Below are positions 53,833-61,788 of a DNA stretch of 64,000 nt, piece after piece. The translations under genes and the position numbers were made by a program. The notes under the pieces were generated by a model that saw only the letters and a program-made list of their open reading frames with translations, did no database searches and was not told the origin of the DNA. The stretch is from an uncultured Pelagibacteraceae bacterium. Its GTDB lineage: Bacteria; Pseudomonadota; Alphaproteobacteria; Pelagibacterales; Pelagibacteraceae. The stretch covers positions 62,001 to 126,000 of the forward strand of contig CACFWD010000001.1 of NCBI GenBank assembly GCA_902569975.1, read 5' to 3'. How positions within the stretch are numbered: the first letter of the stretch is position 1; each line of letters opens with the position of its first letter.

Positions 53833-55443
53833 TTATTCTGAAGTTTTGTACTTACTATTATTAATAATAAATACAAAAATAATAGGTAAAACTAATGTTA
53901 ATACTGTTACAACAATTAATAAAATTCCAAGTTCAGAATAATCAGCTGTAGTTTGTATTTCGCCAGAAACTTTATCTCTTACCTCTCTTGTCACTGTGAA
54001 AATTTGATTTAAGTATTTTGTGCCCAATGCGCTTGCAGATAAAGCAAGATTAGTGAATGAGGCAAAAACTGCAAAGAAAGTTGCTTTTAAATGAGCAGGA
54101 GCATTTTTTGCTATCCAAGCAAGCAAAGGTATCATAGACACTTGTCCCAATGGAGATTCTAATGCTGTATTAATTAGTGCAATAAACTTTGCATCAACCA
54201 CCCCACCTGTTAACGAAGCTGTCCAATCATGAAAACCATAATACATTCCAACACTAGGTAAAAATAAAATTGCACCAACAATACTTAAAACAACAATTAT
54301 TTTAGCTATTGAATTATTTGCCATAAAAGGTCTTAACAAAACTATACCAGCCAATGTTAAAATTGATGCGAGCAATGATAAAATTGAAAAAAACTGCTCG
54401 TTAAATCCAAGCACATCAATCTCAAACCATGTAAGTCCAGGCCCAGGACCTGGCATAGCTCTAAATATAAAAATAATTACAGCTGTACCTACAATTGTAA
54501 GTCTTAACTCCTCAGGCAACTCTTTAATAAGTTTAAACATCAAAAATAAAATAATTACAACTGACCCTAAAAAAACGATTTCTTGGGCAAACGGAACATT
54601 AAAAGAGCCAACAGATAAAGTGAAGATAACGAAAATTAAACTGCCTACTAAAATCCACCAATTTACTTTCGTTTTTTCATTTCCTCTTTCTTCTTTAAAA
54701 TCTAAACCTTGAAATTGTAAATTTCTTATCTGTTTATTTCTCAAATAATTAGCAAAAATCACTCCCAAAATTGAAACTAAAGGGATAACAAGGGCATAAA
54801 TATAAATTGAACCATATAAATTTATTTTGCCAGCCTGTTCTAAGCTTTCAATATCTCTAAATAAAATTACATTAATTAATGCAACAAGTACTGTACCACC
54901 AATAATAGCAAACCTTCCTAGAGTTTGCATTGTCGTATGCATTATTTTTATTTGATCTTTGGAATAATCATTTCCTGACTCATCAATTAAAGGAACAGCT
55001 TCTACCGTCATTGCATCTGCAACTACATCTTGAACTACATAACCAACTGGAGCTAAAATCACACTAATAACGAACCAAGTTTCTACTGAAAAAATTTTAG
55101 CCATGTCTTCAGTATGAATAATAAGCCCATACATAATTAATAAACTAAGAGCAATTAATGATGCTCCAAAGTAAACCATATAATTTTTTCGTTCCCAAAT
55201 AAGATCAACTAAATGACCTAACGGCATTTTTAACGCCCAAGGAATTCCTGCCCAAAAACCTAATCCTGCAAGAAAAGCTGCCGATAAATTTAAATAATCT
55301 TTAACAAAAAATGTTCCAACAATTCCAGTTAATCCAGAAATTCCAGCAGCCATATAAACCATTAATGGGGGTAAATAAGTCCATTTAAATTGGCGGCCCA
55401 AATCTAAAAAAGTATTATCTAAAAATTTGATTATTTTATTCAT
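53833..55443 (-). CDS. MFS transporter, folate/biopterin transporter-like
   Basis: A 536-residue membrane protein with twelve or more helices. AFLAGLGFWAGIPWALKMPLGHLVDLIWERKNYMVYFG resembles the motif-A region of the folate-biopterin (BT1) branch, and QDVVADAMTVEAVPLIDESG is the conserved motif after helix 4. A large hydrophobic domain follows. Folate is only a family-based guess, though it would fit the folate-dependent demethylases nearby. The stop and start are one base apart from the CoA-binding gene upstream. Confidence 0.75.
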   Translation of the reverse strand: MNKIIKFLDNTFLDLGRQFKWTYLPPLMVYMAAGISGLTGIVGTFFVKDYLNLSAAFLAGLGFWAGIPWALKMPLGHLVDLIWERKNYMVYFGASLIALSLLIMYGLIIHTEDMAKIFSVETWFVISVILAPVGYVVQDVVADAMTVEAVPLIDESGNDYSKDQIKIMHTTMQTLGRFAIIGGTVLVALINVILFRDIESLEQAGKINLYGSIYIYALVIPLVSILGVIFANYLRNKQIRNLQFQGLDFKEERGNEKTKVNWWILVGSLIFVIFTLSVGSFNVPFAQEIVFLGSVVIILFLMFKLIKELPEELRLTIVGTAVIIFIFRAMPGPGPGLTWFEIDVLGFNEQFFSILSLLASILTLAGIVLLRPFMANNSIAKIIVVLSIVGAILFLPSVGMYYGFHDWTASLTGGVVDAKFIALINTALESPLGQVSMIPLLAWIAKNAPAHLKATFFAVFASFTNLALSASALGTKYLNQIFTVTREVRDKVSGEIQTTADYSELGILLIVVTVLTLVLPIIFVFIINNSKYKTSE

Positions 55444-55878
55444 TTAGTCACTTAGAACTGGGAAGGCTTGTCTGATTTTTAAAAAATGTTTCTGATATTC
55501 CATTTTAGTACACTTGTTTTCAATATACTCCATTTTATTATCCTCAATTAATTTTTTTGCATTTTCATCACGAATACCTAATTGGAGCCAGAGAACTTTT
55601 GCACCAATTTTCACTGTGTCTTTTGCAATTCCATACACCTCCTTAGATGGTCTAAATACATCAACTATATCTACAGATTCATTAATATCTGTAATTTTTG
55701 CATAAACCTTCTCACCCAGAATTGTTTCTCCTTCTGCAGAAGGATTTACAGGATAAATTTTAAATCCATAATCCTGCATATACTTCATAACTATAGTTGA
55801 TGTTTTTTTAGGATCTTTACTAACACCGACCATAGCAATAGATTTGAATTTTGAGAGAATCTCTTTAATTTCACTCAT
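55444..55878 (-). CDS. CoA-binding domain protein (YccU type)
   Basis: A single Rossmann CoA-binding domain of 144 residues: SIAMVGVSKDPKKTSTIVMKYMQDYGFKIYPVNP, VYAKITDINESVDIVDVFRPSKEVYGIAKDTVKIGAKVLWLQLGIRDENA. Such proteins bind CoA or acyl-CoA as regulators; the enzyme partner is unknown. The gene is five bases after the small membrane gene and directly before the MFS gene, so these are one operon. Confidence 0.88.
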   Translation of the reverse strand: MSEIKEILSKFKSIAMVGVSKDPKKTSTIVMKYMQDYGFKIYPVNPSAEGETILGEKVYAKITDINESVDIVDVFRPSKEVYGIAKDTVKIGAKVLWLQLGIRDENAKKLIEDNKMEYIENKCTKMEYQKHFLKIRQAFPVLSD

Positions 55879-55883
55879 ATTGA

Positions 55884-56075
55884 TTATTTATTTTTTGTTA
55901 AAATTTTTTCTTTACAGAATTTTTTAGCTTCTTCAATGGTCATTGGTTTTTCCAATTTTTGACTGCCTGCAACACAAGCATCTATAGCTCTTTTAAAGTT
56001 ATGATCTCTAAAGTTTAAAACTACATAAAGTCCAACAAAAACAAAAATTATAATTAAGATATTCTTAATTTTCAT
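55884..56075 (-). CDS. 63-residue membrane-anchored protein
   Basis: One N-terminal helix (ILIIIFVFVGLYVVLNF) followed by a soluble tail with two cysteines: FKRAIDACVAGSQKLEKPMTIEEAKKFCKEKI. The Cys pair could form a disulfide if the tail faces the periplasm. It starts in an ATGA overlap with the enoyl-CoA hydratase gene, which supports translation. Similar small proteins with a C-x20-25-C tail are seen in marine alphaproteobacteria; no function known. Confidence 0.65.
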   Translation of the reverse strand: MKIKNILIIIFVFVGLYVVLNFRDHNFKRAIDACVAGSQKLEKPMTIEEAKKFCKEKILTKNK

Positions 56076-56845
56076 TTATTTTTCCATTTTGGTTTTCTTT
56101 TTTCTAAAAATGCAGAAATTCCCTCTTTTGCATCCATTGCCATCATATTGAGTGTCATCATCTTGCTGGTATAAGCGTATGCTTTTCTTAACGGCATTTC
56201 TAATTGTTTGTAAAAAGTTTGTTTACCAATTTTAATTGTGAGATTGGATTTTGATGCTATTTTTTTTGCTACTTTAATAACTTCATTATTTAATTTAGAC
56301 TTTGAAAAGCAATCATTAATTAATCCAATTTCTTTTGCATAGCTTGCTTTGATTGGTTCTCCTGTTAACAACATTTTCATCATAGTTTTTCTATTTATTT
56401 TTCTACTAACGGCAACCATCGGTGTACTACAAAATAATCCAATATTTACTCCTGGAGTAGCAAACAAAGCATCTTTTGTACTATATGCCAAATCACAACT
56501 TGCAACTAATTGACATCCAGCTGCGTATGCTGCTCCATGAACTTTAGCTATAACTGGTTTTTTTCCTTCAACAATTTGAAGCATTAATTTTGAACATAAA
56601 TTAAATAGCTTTTGATATTTTTCTCTTACTTTTAAATTTTTTACTTCTTTAAGATTATGTCCAGCACTAAAACCTTTGCCAGATCCTTCAAGAATAATTA
56701 CCTTTGTTTTTTTGTCTTTATCAAGTTTTTTAAATACTTTGATTAAATCTTTTAAATTTTTAAATGATAATGAGTTATATGTTTTGGGCTCATTGATTAT
56801 GATAGTAGATATTCCGCTAGATAAATTTTTAACTTTTATATTCAT
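56072..56845 (-). CDS. Enoyl-CoA hydratase/isomerase family protein
   Basis: A crotonase-fold protein of 257 residues. KVIILEGSGKGFSAGHNLKEV forms the first oxyanion strand and PVIAKVHGAAYAAGCQLVASCDLAYST the second; the CoA-binding pattern is complete. The catalytic Glu pair of true hydratases is not clear, and the sequence is nearer to the ECHDC3-like group, so hydratase activity is uncertain. The stop overlaps the 63-residue gene by four bases; the start is eight bases after the nucleotidyltransferase stop. Confidence 0.85.
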   Translation of the reverse strand: MNIKVKNLSSGISTIIINEPKTYNSLSFKNLKDLIKVFKKLDKDKKTKVIILEGSGKGFSAGHNLKEVKNLKVREKYQKLFNLCSKLMLQIVEGKKPVIAKVHGAAYAAGCQLVASCDLAYSTKDALFATPGVNIGLFCSTPMVAVSRKINRKTMMKMLLTGEPIKASYAKEIGLINDCFSKSKLNNEVIKVAKKIASKSNLTIKIGKQTFYKQLEMPLRKAYAYTSKMMTLNMMAMDAKEGISAFLEKRKPKWKNK

Positions 56846-56853
56846 TAAAAATT

Positions 56854-57228
56854 CTATTTTAGCTTTCCTTCTTCTCTCATCTTAGCTCTAATTTTAGTAG
56901 CTGAAATTTTCTGTATTTCTTCAGGTAATTCAATCTCCTCAATTTTATATCCAACACCTCTGCCATAACAAATATTGGTAATATTAGGCACTAACATTAT
57001 TTTAAATCTTCCCTCGAATTCTGGACTTAATCTGTCCTCTATATTTTTTTTAACTGTTTCAAAATTAAAAGGATTATCATCTACACCTTGAACATCTCTT
57101 ATTTGAATACAAACTTGACCTGTTTTTTTAATTATTTCTTTAAATAAAGTATAATGACCATCATGAAATGGTTGCCATCTTCCTAACATTTGTGCTGTTG
57201 GTTTTTTATTGTCCCATTCGTAAGCCAT
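56854..57228 (-). CDS. HxGH-type nucleotidyltransferase (cytidylyl/adenylyltransferase fold)
   Basis: A 124-residue protein with the HxGH signature in GRWQPFHDGHYTLFKEII and the second signature KISATKIRAKM (ISxTxIR). This matches NadM/CTP-transferase-like enzymes that attach AMP or CMP to a phosphate. The start (MAYEWDNKKPTAQML) shares a base with the stop of the kinase gene. The substrate is not known; pairing with a small kinase suggests that a phosphorylated intermediate is activated. Comparable genes are found in marine phages and SAR11. Confidence 0.75.
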   Translation of the reverse strand: MAYEWDNKKPTAQMLGRWQPFHDGHYTLFKEIIKKTGQVCIQIRDVQGVDDNPFNFETVKKNIEDRLSPEFEGRFKIMLVPNITNICYGRGVGYKIEEIELPEEIQKISATKIRAKMREEGKLK

Positions 57229-57635
57229 TATTTTATTTCCTTTAATATTTTAGGTGCCCAGTTTTTAGCATCTTGAGTGGTAACATGGAAGTTATACTTA
57301 TCTGGTTTAACAAACATTTTATTGGTATCATCAAATCTACCCTCTTTGATAGTGTCGACCCAAATAATATAATCAGCTGGAAATAAACTTCTTGCTTCAG
57401 GTGTTGGACAAATAAAATCTGCAACAACATAACTTCCATCTTCTCTCATCTTTAGAGCAAAGTCTGCCATTCTTTTGGCTTGCCTTTTTCTCCCCTCCTC
57501 TGAAAAATCCCAATCATTAGCTTCTTTTCTAACTTCATCTGCATTTAATCTTTTTGCATTTAGCATTGGAGCTAATTCATTAGCTAAAGTTGTTTTGCCA
57601 GATCCAGGTAATCCCATTATTAATATAATTTTCAT
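57228..57635 (-). CDS. APS-kinase-like P-loop kinase
   Basis: A 135-residue kinase from the ATG at 57635 (a longer frame to 57662 overlaps the methyltransferase). Walker A is MGLPGSGKTT. LNADEVRKEANDWDFSEEGRKRQAKRMADFA corresponds to the APS kinase DGDNVR and FSxxdR region, and VVADFICPTPEAR to the IxPxxxxR lid. SAR11 bacteria lack assimilatory sulfate reduction, and no ATP sulfurylase is near, so APS is an unlikely substrate. The alternative is a small alcohol or sugar kinase. It begins in a TAATG overlap with the methyltransferase. Confidence 0.72.
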   Translation of the reverse strand: MKIILIMGLPGSGKTTLANELAPMLNAKRLNADEVRKEANDWDFSEEGRKRQAKRMADFALKMREDGSYVVADFICPTPEARSLFPADYIIWVDTIKEGRFDDTNKMFVKPDKYNFHVTTQDAKNWAPKILKEIK

Positions 57636-58261
57636 TATTTTACTCGATACAATCCAAGCCAAGCATTTACATCTTTGCTGGCAATATAATCTGATTTAAA
57701 AAACTCTAATTCTTCCCATTTATTATCTTGTTTTAAATTTTTGATTTTTTTATCAAAGCCATAATCTTTGTAGATACCTTCGTTGATTGTGAAACAAATC
57801 AATCCATCTTTTTTTGTTACTCGAACAAATTCATCTAAAGCTTGTGGTTTTACATGTCCAAAAGTAAAAGTTCCAACACACATTGTTGCATCATAAAAAT
57901 TATCTTTAACATCAATAGGTTTATTTAAGTCAACTTTTATTAGTTTTTGATAAAGTTGATTTGGAACAGTATCAAGTAATTTTTGTGATAGATCGGCTCC
58001 GTGAAAATTTCTAAAACCATATTTTTTTAATTGCAAACCTACTAAACCAGTACCACATCCTGCATCGAATACGAGCATTTCTTTATTTTCAGTATATCTT
58101 CTAAAAACATCAACAGTTTCTTGTGGTCCTGTATAATTCCACTCAACCATATCTTTATTATATTTATTTTTTTCACCCCACTCATCATAATATTTCATAA
58201 CTTCATCAGTGGTCTTAAGTTTGTATATGGGAACTTTATTTCCAACATCTTTAAGTGCCAT
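57635..58261 (-). CDS. Class I SAM-dependent methyltransferase
   Basis: A 208-residue protein with motif I VFDAGCGTGLVGLQLKKYG, the acidic residue in FHGADLSQKLLD and KVDLNKPIDVKDNFYDATMCVGTFTFGHV as later motifs. VEWNYTGPQETVDVFRRY precedes the fold. It lies eight bases after the Rieske gene and overlaps the kinase, so the four genes Rieske, methyltransferase, kinase and nucleotidyltransferase are one unit. No known substrate group matches. Confidence 0.78.
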   Translation of the reverse strand: MALKDVGNKVPIYKLKTTDEVMKYYDEWGEKNKYNKDMVEWNYTGPQETVDVFRRYTENKEMLVFDAGCGTGLVGLQLKKYGFRNFHGADLSQKLLDTVPNQLYQKLIKVDLNKPIDVKDNFYDATMCVGTFTFGHVKPQALDEFVRVTKKDGLICFTINEGIYKDYGFDKKIKNLKQDNKWEELEFFKSDYIASKDVNAWLGLYRVK

Positions 58262-58269
58262 TTTAAATA

Positions 58270-59481
58270 TTACTCCATTAAACTATTTGCTACCCATTTA
58301 TGAAATTGATGAGTTGGTTGATCCATTATAGGTGAAAAATTTCCACCATTGTACACTGGTGAGTTTCTACCTTCTTGCATTCCTTCAATTGCATTTATGT
58401 CCTCTAACATAACATCTTTCCAAAATCTTGAATTCTCTTTTCTTAATTCTTTTAACTCTACTCCATTTGCACTTTCATTACCTACATAATACATTTGCAT
58501 ATGCTCTTTAGTTTTGTTCATAGTTAAAGGTTCTAACCAAAAAACATAAAAGTGATCTATATGCAAACCAATCATTACATTTGGAAATAAAGCTATATAT
58601 TCTGAATTTTTTAACATATCTTTATCCCAATTAGAGAAAGTATTAAACTTTTTATTTCCTTTGGTGGGTTGTTCATATTTTTTGCTTCCTTGTCCAGCAA
58701 ATCTATTAGGTAATCCTTGAATGTGATAATGATCATTAATATTTGAAACCTTATTTAATTCTGGATGAATTGTTGGCAAGTGATAACTCTCACAATAATT
58801 TTCTATTGCAAATTTCCAATTACAATTAACTTCTAAACTAAAGTAACCATAATCCTTTGAATGAACTAAAGATTTGTAATCATCTTTATTAATGAACTTT
58901 TGCCATCTATTTTCTAAAGGTTTGATATATTCATCAAACTCAATTTCATTTGAATTAATATTTACAAAAATTATATCCATCCAAACTCTGGTTTTAACCT
59001 CTTTTAATTTACTTTTTGACTTATCAAAATTTTCTAATTTATGATTATTCAGACCGCCAATATGTGGTGTTGCGATAAGATTTCCATTGAGATCATACGA
59101 CCAAGAATGATAAGGACATCTAATTACATTTTTTAAGCTACGTGGTTTATCTAAAAGTTTAAAACCTCTATGACTACAAACATTATGAAATACTCGAATC
59201 TTCATGTCTTTATCTCTTAACAAAATCAATGGAATCCCAAGTAGATTGTGTGGTTTAGCATCTCCAGGATTGGGAATGGAACTTGCTACCCCAATTACCG
59301 TCCATTTGTTATAAAAAACCTTTTCTCTTTCATAGGTCAAATAATCATTATTTATATAACACTCATTAGGCAGGCCATTAGCTACTTCTATTGTTTGATC
59401 AACATTATTGAGTTTCTCAATATCTAGTATTTTTGATAAGGGTAAATTTTTAAGATTTTGATGCACAAAAAAAATTATCAT
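58270..59481 (-). CDS. Rieske non-heme iron oxygenase, alpha subunit
   Basis: The Rieske [2Fe-2S] ligands are in NVCSHRGFKLL and VIRCPYHSWSYD. The mononuclear iron site is NYCESYHLPTIHPEL in the catalytic half. Such single-subunit oxygenases remove N-methyl groups from quaternary amines (GbcA, CntA, stachydrine demethylase) or hydroxylate aromatic compounds. The frame runs to 59676, but that part overlaps the divergent gene and lacks homology; ATGs at 59487 and 59481 are near the start of the real protein. No reductase partner is encoded nearby. A demethylase role fits the divergent folate genes but is inferred. Confidence 0.85.
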   Translation of the reverse strand: MIIFFVHQNLKNLPLSKILDIEKLNNVDQTIEVANGLPNECYINNDYLTYEREKVFYNKWTVIGVASSIPNPGDAKPHNLLGIPLILLRDKDMKIRVFHNVCSHRGFKLLDKPRSLKNVIRCPYHSWSYDLNGNLIATPHIGGLNNHKLENFDKSKSKLKEVKTRVWMDIIFVNINSNEIEFDEYIKPLENRWQKFINKDDYKSLVHSKDYGYFSLEVNCNWKFAIENYCESYHLPTIHPELNKVSNINDHYHIQGLPNRFAGQGSKKYEQPTKGNKKFNTFSNWDKDMLKNSEYIALFPNVMIGLHIDHFYVFWLEPLTMNKTKEHMQMYYVGNESANGVELKELRKENSRFWKDVMLEDINAIEGMQEGRNSPVYNGGNFSPIMDQPTHQFHKWVANSLME

Positions 59482-59520
59482 GAGCATAATTTTTGGCAAC
59501 AAATTTCGCCGCACCCATAA
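59482..59520. promoter_or_regulatory. Short divergent control region of the Rieske and MetF/DmdA-like genes
   Basis: Only about 40 bases separate the two start codons. They include GGCAACAAATTTCGCC (59495-59510), an imperfect inverted repeat, in a spot more GC-rich than the surroundings. It may be an operator shared by both units. No regulator is encoded next to it and no known consensus matches. Confidence 0.35.
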
Positions 59521-60294
59521 ATGAATTTCTTTGACAGCTTTTTCAAAAAGGATAATGATCGAGAAATGAAATTTTCTTTGGAAATAGGACCTCAAACAGA
59601 CCTTGAAACAGTTCCGAATGTAAGTGATGTTTATATAACCATGCTGCCAGGCGGAGACTATAAAGAGACGGCACAACAGGCAGTTGAGTTAGTCAAAAAG
59701 GGTTTTAATCCAGTCCCCCATTTTCCAGCAAGATCAATGCAAGATGAAAAGCAGCTAAAAGATTATGTTTCTAGATGTAAAGATGGAGGAGTAAAACAAG
59801 TTTTAGTGATTGGTGGTGGCAGAGAACCGATGGGAAAATTTGATAGCTCTTTCCAACTTTTAGAGACTGGTTATTTTGAGAAAATGACAATAGGAATTGC
59901 TGGACACCCAGAGGGGAGTCCTGATATATCCGATTCAGAATTAGAAAAAGCTATGATTAACAAAAAGCCTTACGCTGATTATATAGTAACTCAATGGTTA
60001 TTAGATCCTCAGCCAATCATAGATTTTATCTCTAAACAAAGCGTACCAGTGCATGTGGGAATTACTGGGCCTCTAAAAATATCTAGCTTAATCAAATTTG
60101 CTAATATTGTGGGTGCAAAAAATTCTCTAAATTTTCTTAAATCTAATTTTAGTAAGGCGTTAGATTTATTAAAACCTAAAGACCCTAATGATCTAATTGG
60201 GAAAGTTAAATCGCATACAGATTTCTTCCACATTTATACATTCGGCGGCTTGAAGGAAACTAACAAGTGGTTGAAGGAGAATGGTTATGTCTAA
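59521..60294 (+). CDS. MetF-like methylenetetrahydrofolate reductase
   Basis: A 257-residue TIM-barrel protein of the MetF fold. KFSLEIGPQTDLETV takes the place of the SxEffPPk start, YITMLPGG follows, and FNPVPHFPARSMQDEKQLKDYVSRCKDGGVKQVLVIGGGR matches the pHltcr and gGD segments; later HPEGSPD, IVTQWLLDPQPIIDFI (TQ-F motif) and VPVHVGITGPL. Compared with E. coli MetF it is about 40 residues shorter. It overlaps the DmdA-like gene by eight bases. In this pair it would turn methyl-tetrahydrofolate back to methylene-tetrahydrofolate, or the reverse. Confidence 0.8.
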   Translation: MNFFDSFFKKDNDREMKFSLEIGPQTDLETVPNVSDVYITMLPGGDYKETAQQAVELVKKGFNPVPHFPARSMQDEKQLKDYVSRCKDGGVKQVLVIGGGREPMGKFDSSFQLLETGYFEKMTIGIAGHPEGSPDISDSELEKAMINKKPYADYIVTQWLLDPQPIIDFISKQSVPVHVGITGPLKISSLIKFANIVGAKNSLNFLKSNFSKALDLLKPKDPNDLIGKVKSHTDFFHIYTFGGLKETNKWLKENGYV

Positions 60295-61645
60295 AGAATT
60301 TGATTATACTAAACTAAAACATGTTACTTCAGTTAATCAATCAGATCGAAAAGTACCATATAATTTAAGACAAAGTGGGCCAACTAAGGTTGAAATGTTA
60401 ATTTCAACAAGAGTAAGAAAATCACCTTATTGGCATTTATCAATGCAGGCAGGTTGCTGGAGAGCAACTGTTTATAATCGTATTTACCATCCAAGAGGAT
60501 ATGTAAAACCTGAAGATGGTGGAGCTATGGTTGAATATGATGCGATTGTAAATCACGTAACTATGTGGAACGTAGCTGTTGAAAGACAAATCCAAGTTAA
60601 AGGTCCCGATGCAGAAAAGTTTGTTGATTATGTGATTACAAGAGATGCAACAAAAATTTCACCGATGAGAGCAAGATATGTAATTTTATGTAATGCTTAT
60701 GGTGGTGTTTTAAATGATCCAATTCTTTTAAGAATTTCTAAAGATGAATTTTGGTTTTCATTATCAGACTCTGATATTGGTATGTATTTGCAAGGTGTGA
60801 ATGCAGATGGAAGATTTAATTGTACCATTCAAGAAATTGATGCTTGTCCTGTTCAAATACAAGGTCCAAAATCAAAATCTCTGATGAAAGATTTATTAGG
60901 TGATCAAGTTGACTTAGAAAATATGCCATTTTATGGTCTGGCTGAAGTTAAAGTTGCAGGGCGAAGTTGTGTGATTTCTCAATCAGGATTTTCTGGAGAA
61001 GCTGGCTATGAAATATATTTAAGAGATGCAACTCTATATGCTGATGAAATGTGGAATGCTGTGCTTGAGGCTGGAAAAAAACACCAGCTTATGGTTATTG
61101 CACCAGCTCACCATAGAAGAATCCAAGCTGGTATTTTGTCTTGGGGACAGGATATGGATATGCAGCATAATCCTTTTCAATGTAACTTGGGCTACCAGGT
61201 TTCTTTATCAGGAAAAGGTGAATGGAACAAAACCTCTGATTATGTTGGTAAAGCTGCACTTGAAAAAATGGGTAAAGAACTTAAAGATGGTAAGAAACCA
61301 TACTCACTTCAGTTGGTTGGATTAGAGTTAGGTGGAAAACCTATTGATGATTATGCGCCAGATTTTTGGTTAATATCAAATGAGAATGGTGGAGATCCAG
61401 TTGGTTTCATTACTTCACCATGGTGGCATCCTGAAAAAAAAACTAACATTGCAATGGGATATGTTCCTTTTGATGGAACATTAAATGCAAATGGATTTCC
61501 AAAAGGTAAGGTTGGAACTAAATATAAAGTTCATTTACCTGAAAAATACTCTGATACTCCAGGAAAGCCTGTAGATGCAGTAATAGTAGATATTCCATTC
61601 AAAGAGTCTTTCAACGCCAATACAAGAGAAGTTTCAAAAGGTTAA
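60287..61645 (+). CDS. GcvT/DmdA-family folate-dependent demethylase
   Basis: A 452-residue aminomethyltransferase-fold protein. VNHVTMWNVAVERQIQVKGPDAEKFVDYVITRD, YGGVLNDPILLRISKDEFWFSLSDSDIGMYLQGV and QSGFSGEAGYEIYLRD follow DMSP demethylase DmdA closely in pattern, including LNDP where GcvT has an Asp pair. At about 80 residues longer than DmdA and with a different N-terminus (RVRKSPYWHLSMQAGCWRATVYNRIYHPRG) it is probably a paralogue with another methyl donor. The start at 60287 has an ideal GAAGGAGA site; the ATG at 60281 would be too close to it. Confidence 0.8.
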   Translation: MSKEFDYTKLKHVTSVNQSDRKVPYNLRQSGPTKVEMLISTRVRKSPYWHLSMQAGCWRATVYNRIYHPRGYVKPEDGGAMVEYDAIVNHVTMWNVAVERQIQVKGPDAEKFVDYVITRDATKISPMRARYVILCNAYGGVLNDPILLRISKDEFWFSLSDSDIGMYLQGVNADGRFNCTIQEIDACPVQIQGPKSKSLMKDLLGDQVDLENMPFYGLAEVKVAGRSCVISQSGFSGEAGYEIYLRDATLYADEMWNAVLEAGKKHQLMVIAPAHHRRIQAGILSWGQDMDMQHNPFQCNLGYQVSLSGKGEWNKTSDYVGKAALEKMGKELKDGKKPYSLQLVGLELGGKPIDDYAPDFWLISNENGGDPVGFITSPWWHPEKKTNIAMGYVPFDGTLNANGFPKGKVGTKYKVHLPEKYSDTPGKPVDAVIVDIPFKESFNANTREVSKG

Positions 61646-61656
61646 TCTGATTTATG

Positions 61657-61674
61657 AGGGGGAGTAATCCCCCT
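61657..61674 (+). terminator. Short GC hairpin after the DmdA-like gene
   Basis: AGGGGG and CCCCCT form a 6 bp stem with loop AGTAAT, 12 bases past the stop. There is no T run after it, so it may be an mRNA end stabiliser more than a full terminator. Confidence 0.55.
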
Positions 61675-61683
61675 TCATCGTAA

Positions 61684-61788
61684 ATGACAAATGGCTTCTT
61701 AATAGTAATTTGCATTCTTATAGCTATTGCTTTAATAATATTCCCATTAATCGTATCTTACAAAGAGCAAAAAAATAAAAAAAAATAA
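61684..61788 (+). CDS. 34-residue single-pass membrane peptide
   Basis: A tiny frame: ATG at 61684, TAA at 61786-61788, followed at once by the ATG of the YIP1-family gene (TAAATG). It encodes MTNG, a 20-residue hydrophobic helix (FLIVICILIAIALIIFPLIV) and a basic tail (SYKEQKNKKK). The layout is a normal small membrane protein, and the exact junction with the next gene suggests coupling. Its size leaves some doubt. Confidence 0.5.
   Translation: MTNGFLIVICILIAIALIIFPLIVSYKEQKNKKK

Noticed and set aside
59482-59676. An N-terminal extension of the Rieske oxygenase
   Set aside because: The segment lies antisense to the MetF-like gene start and resembles no Rieske N-terminus.
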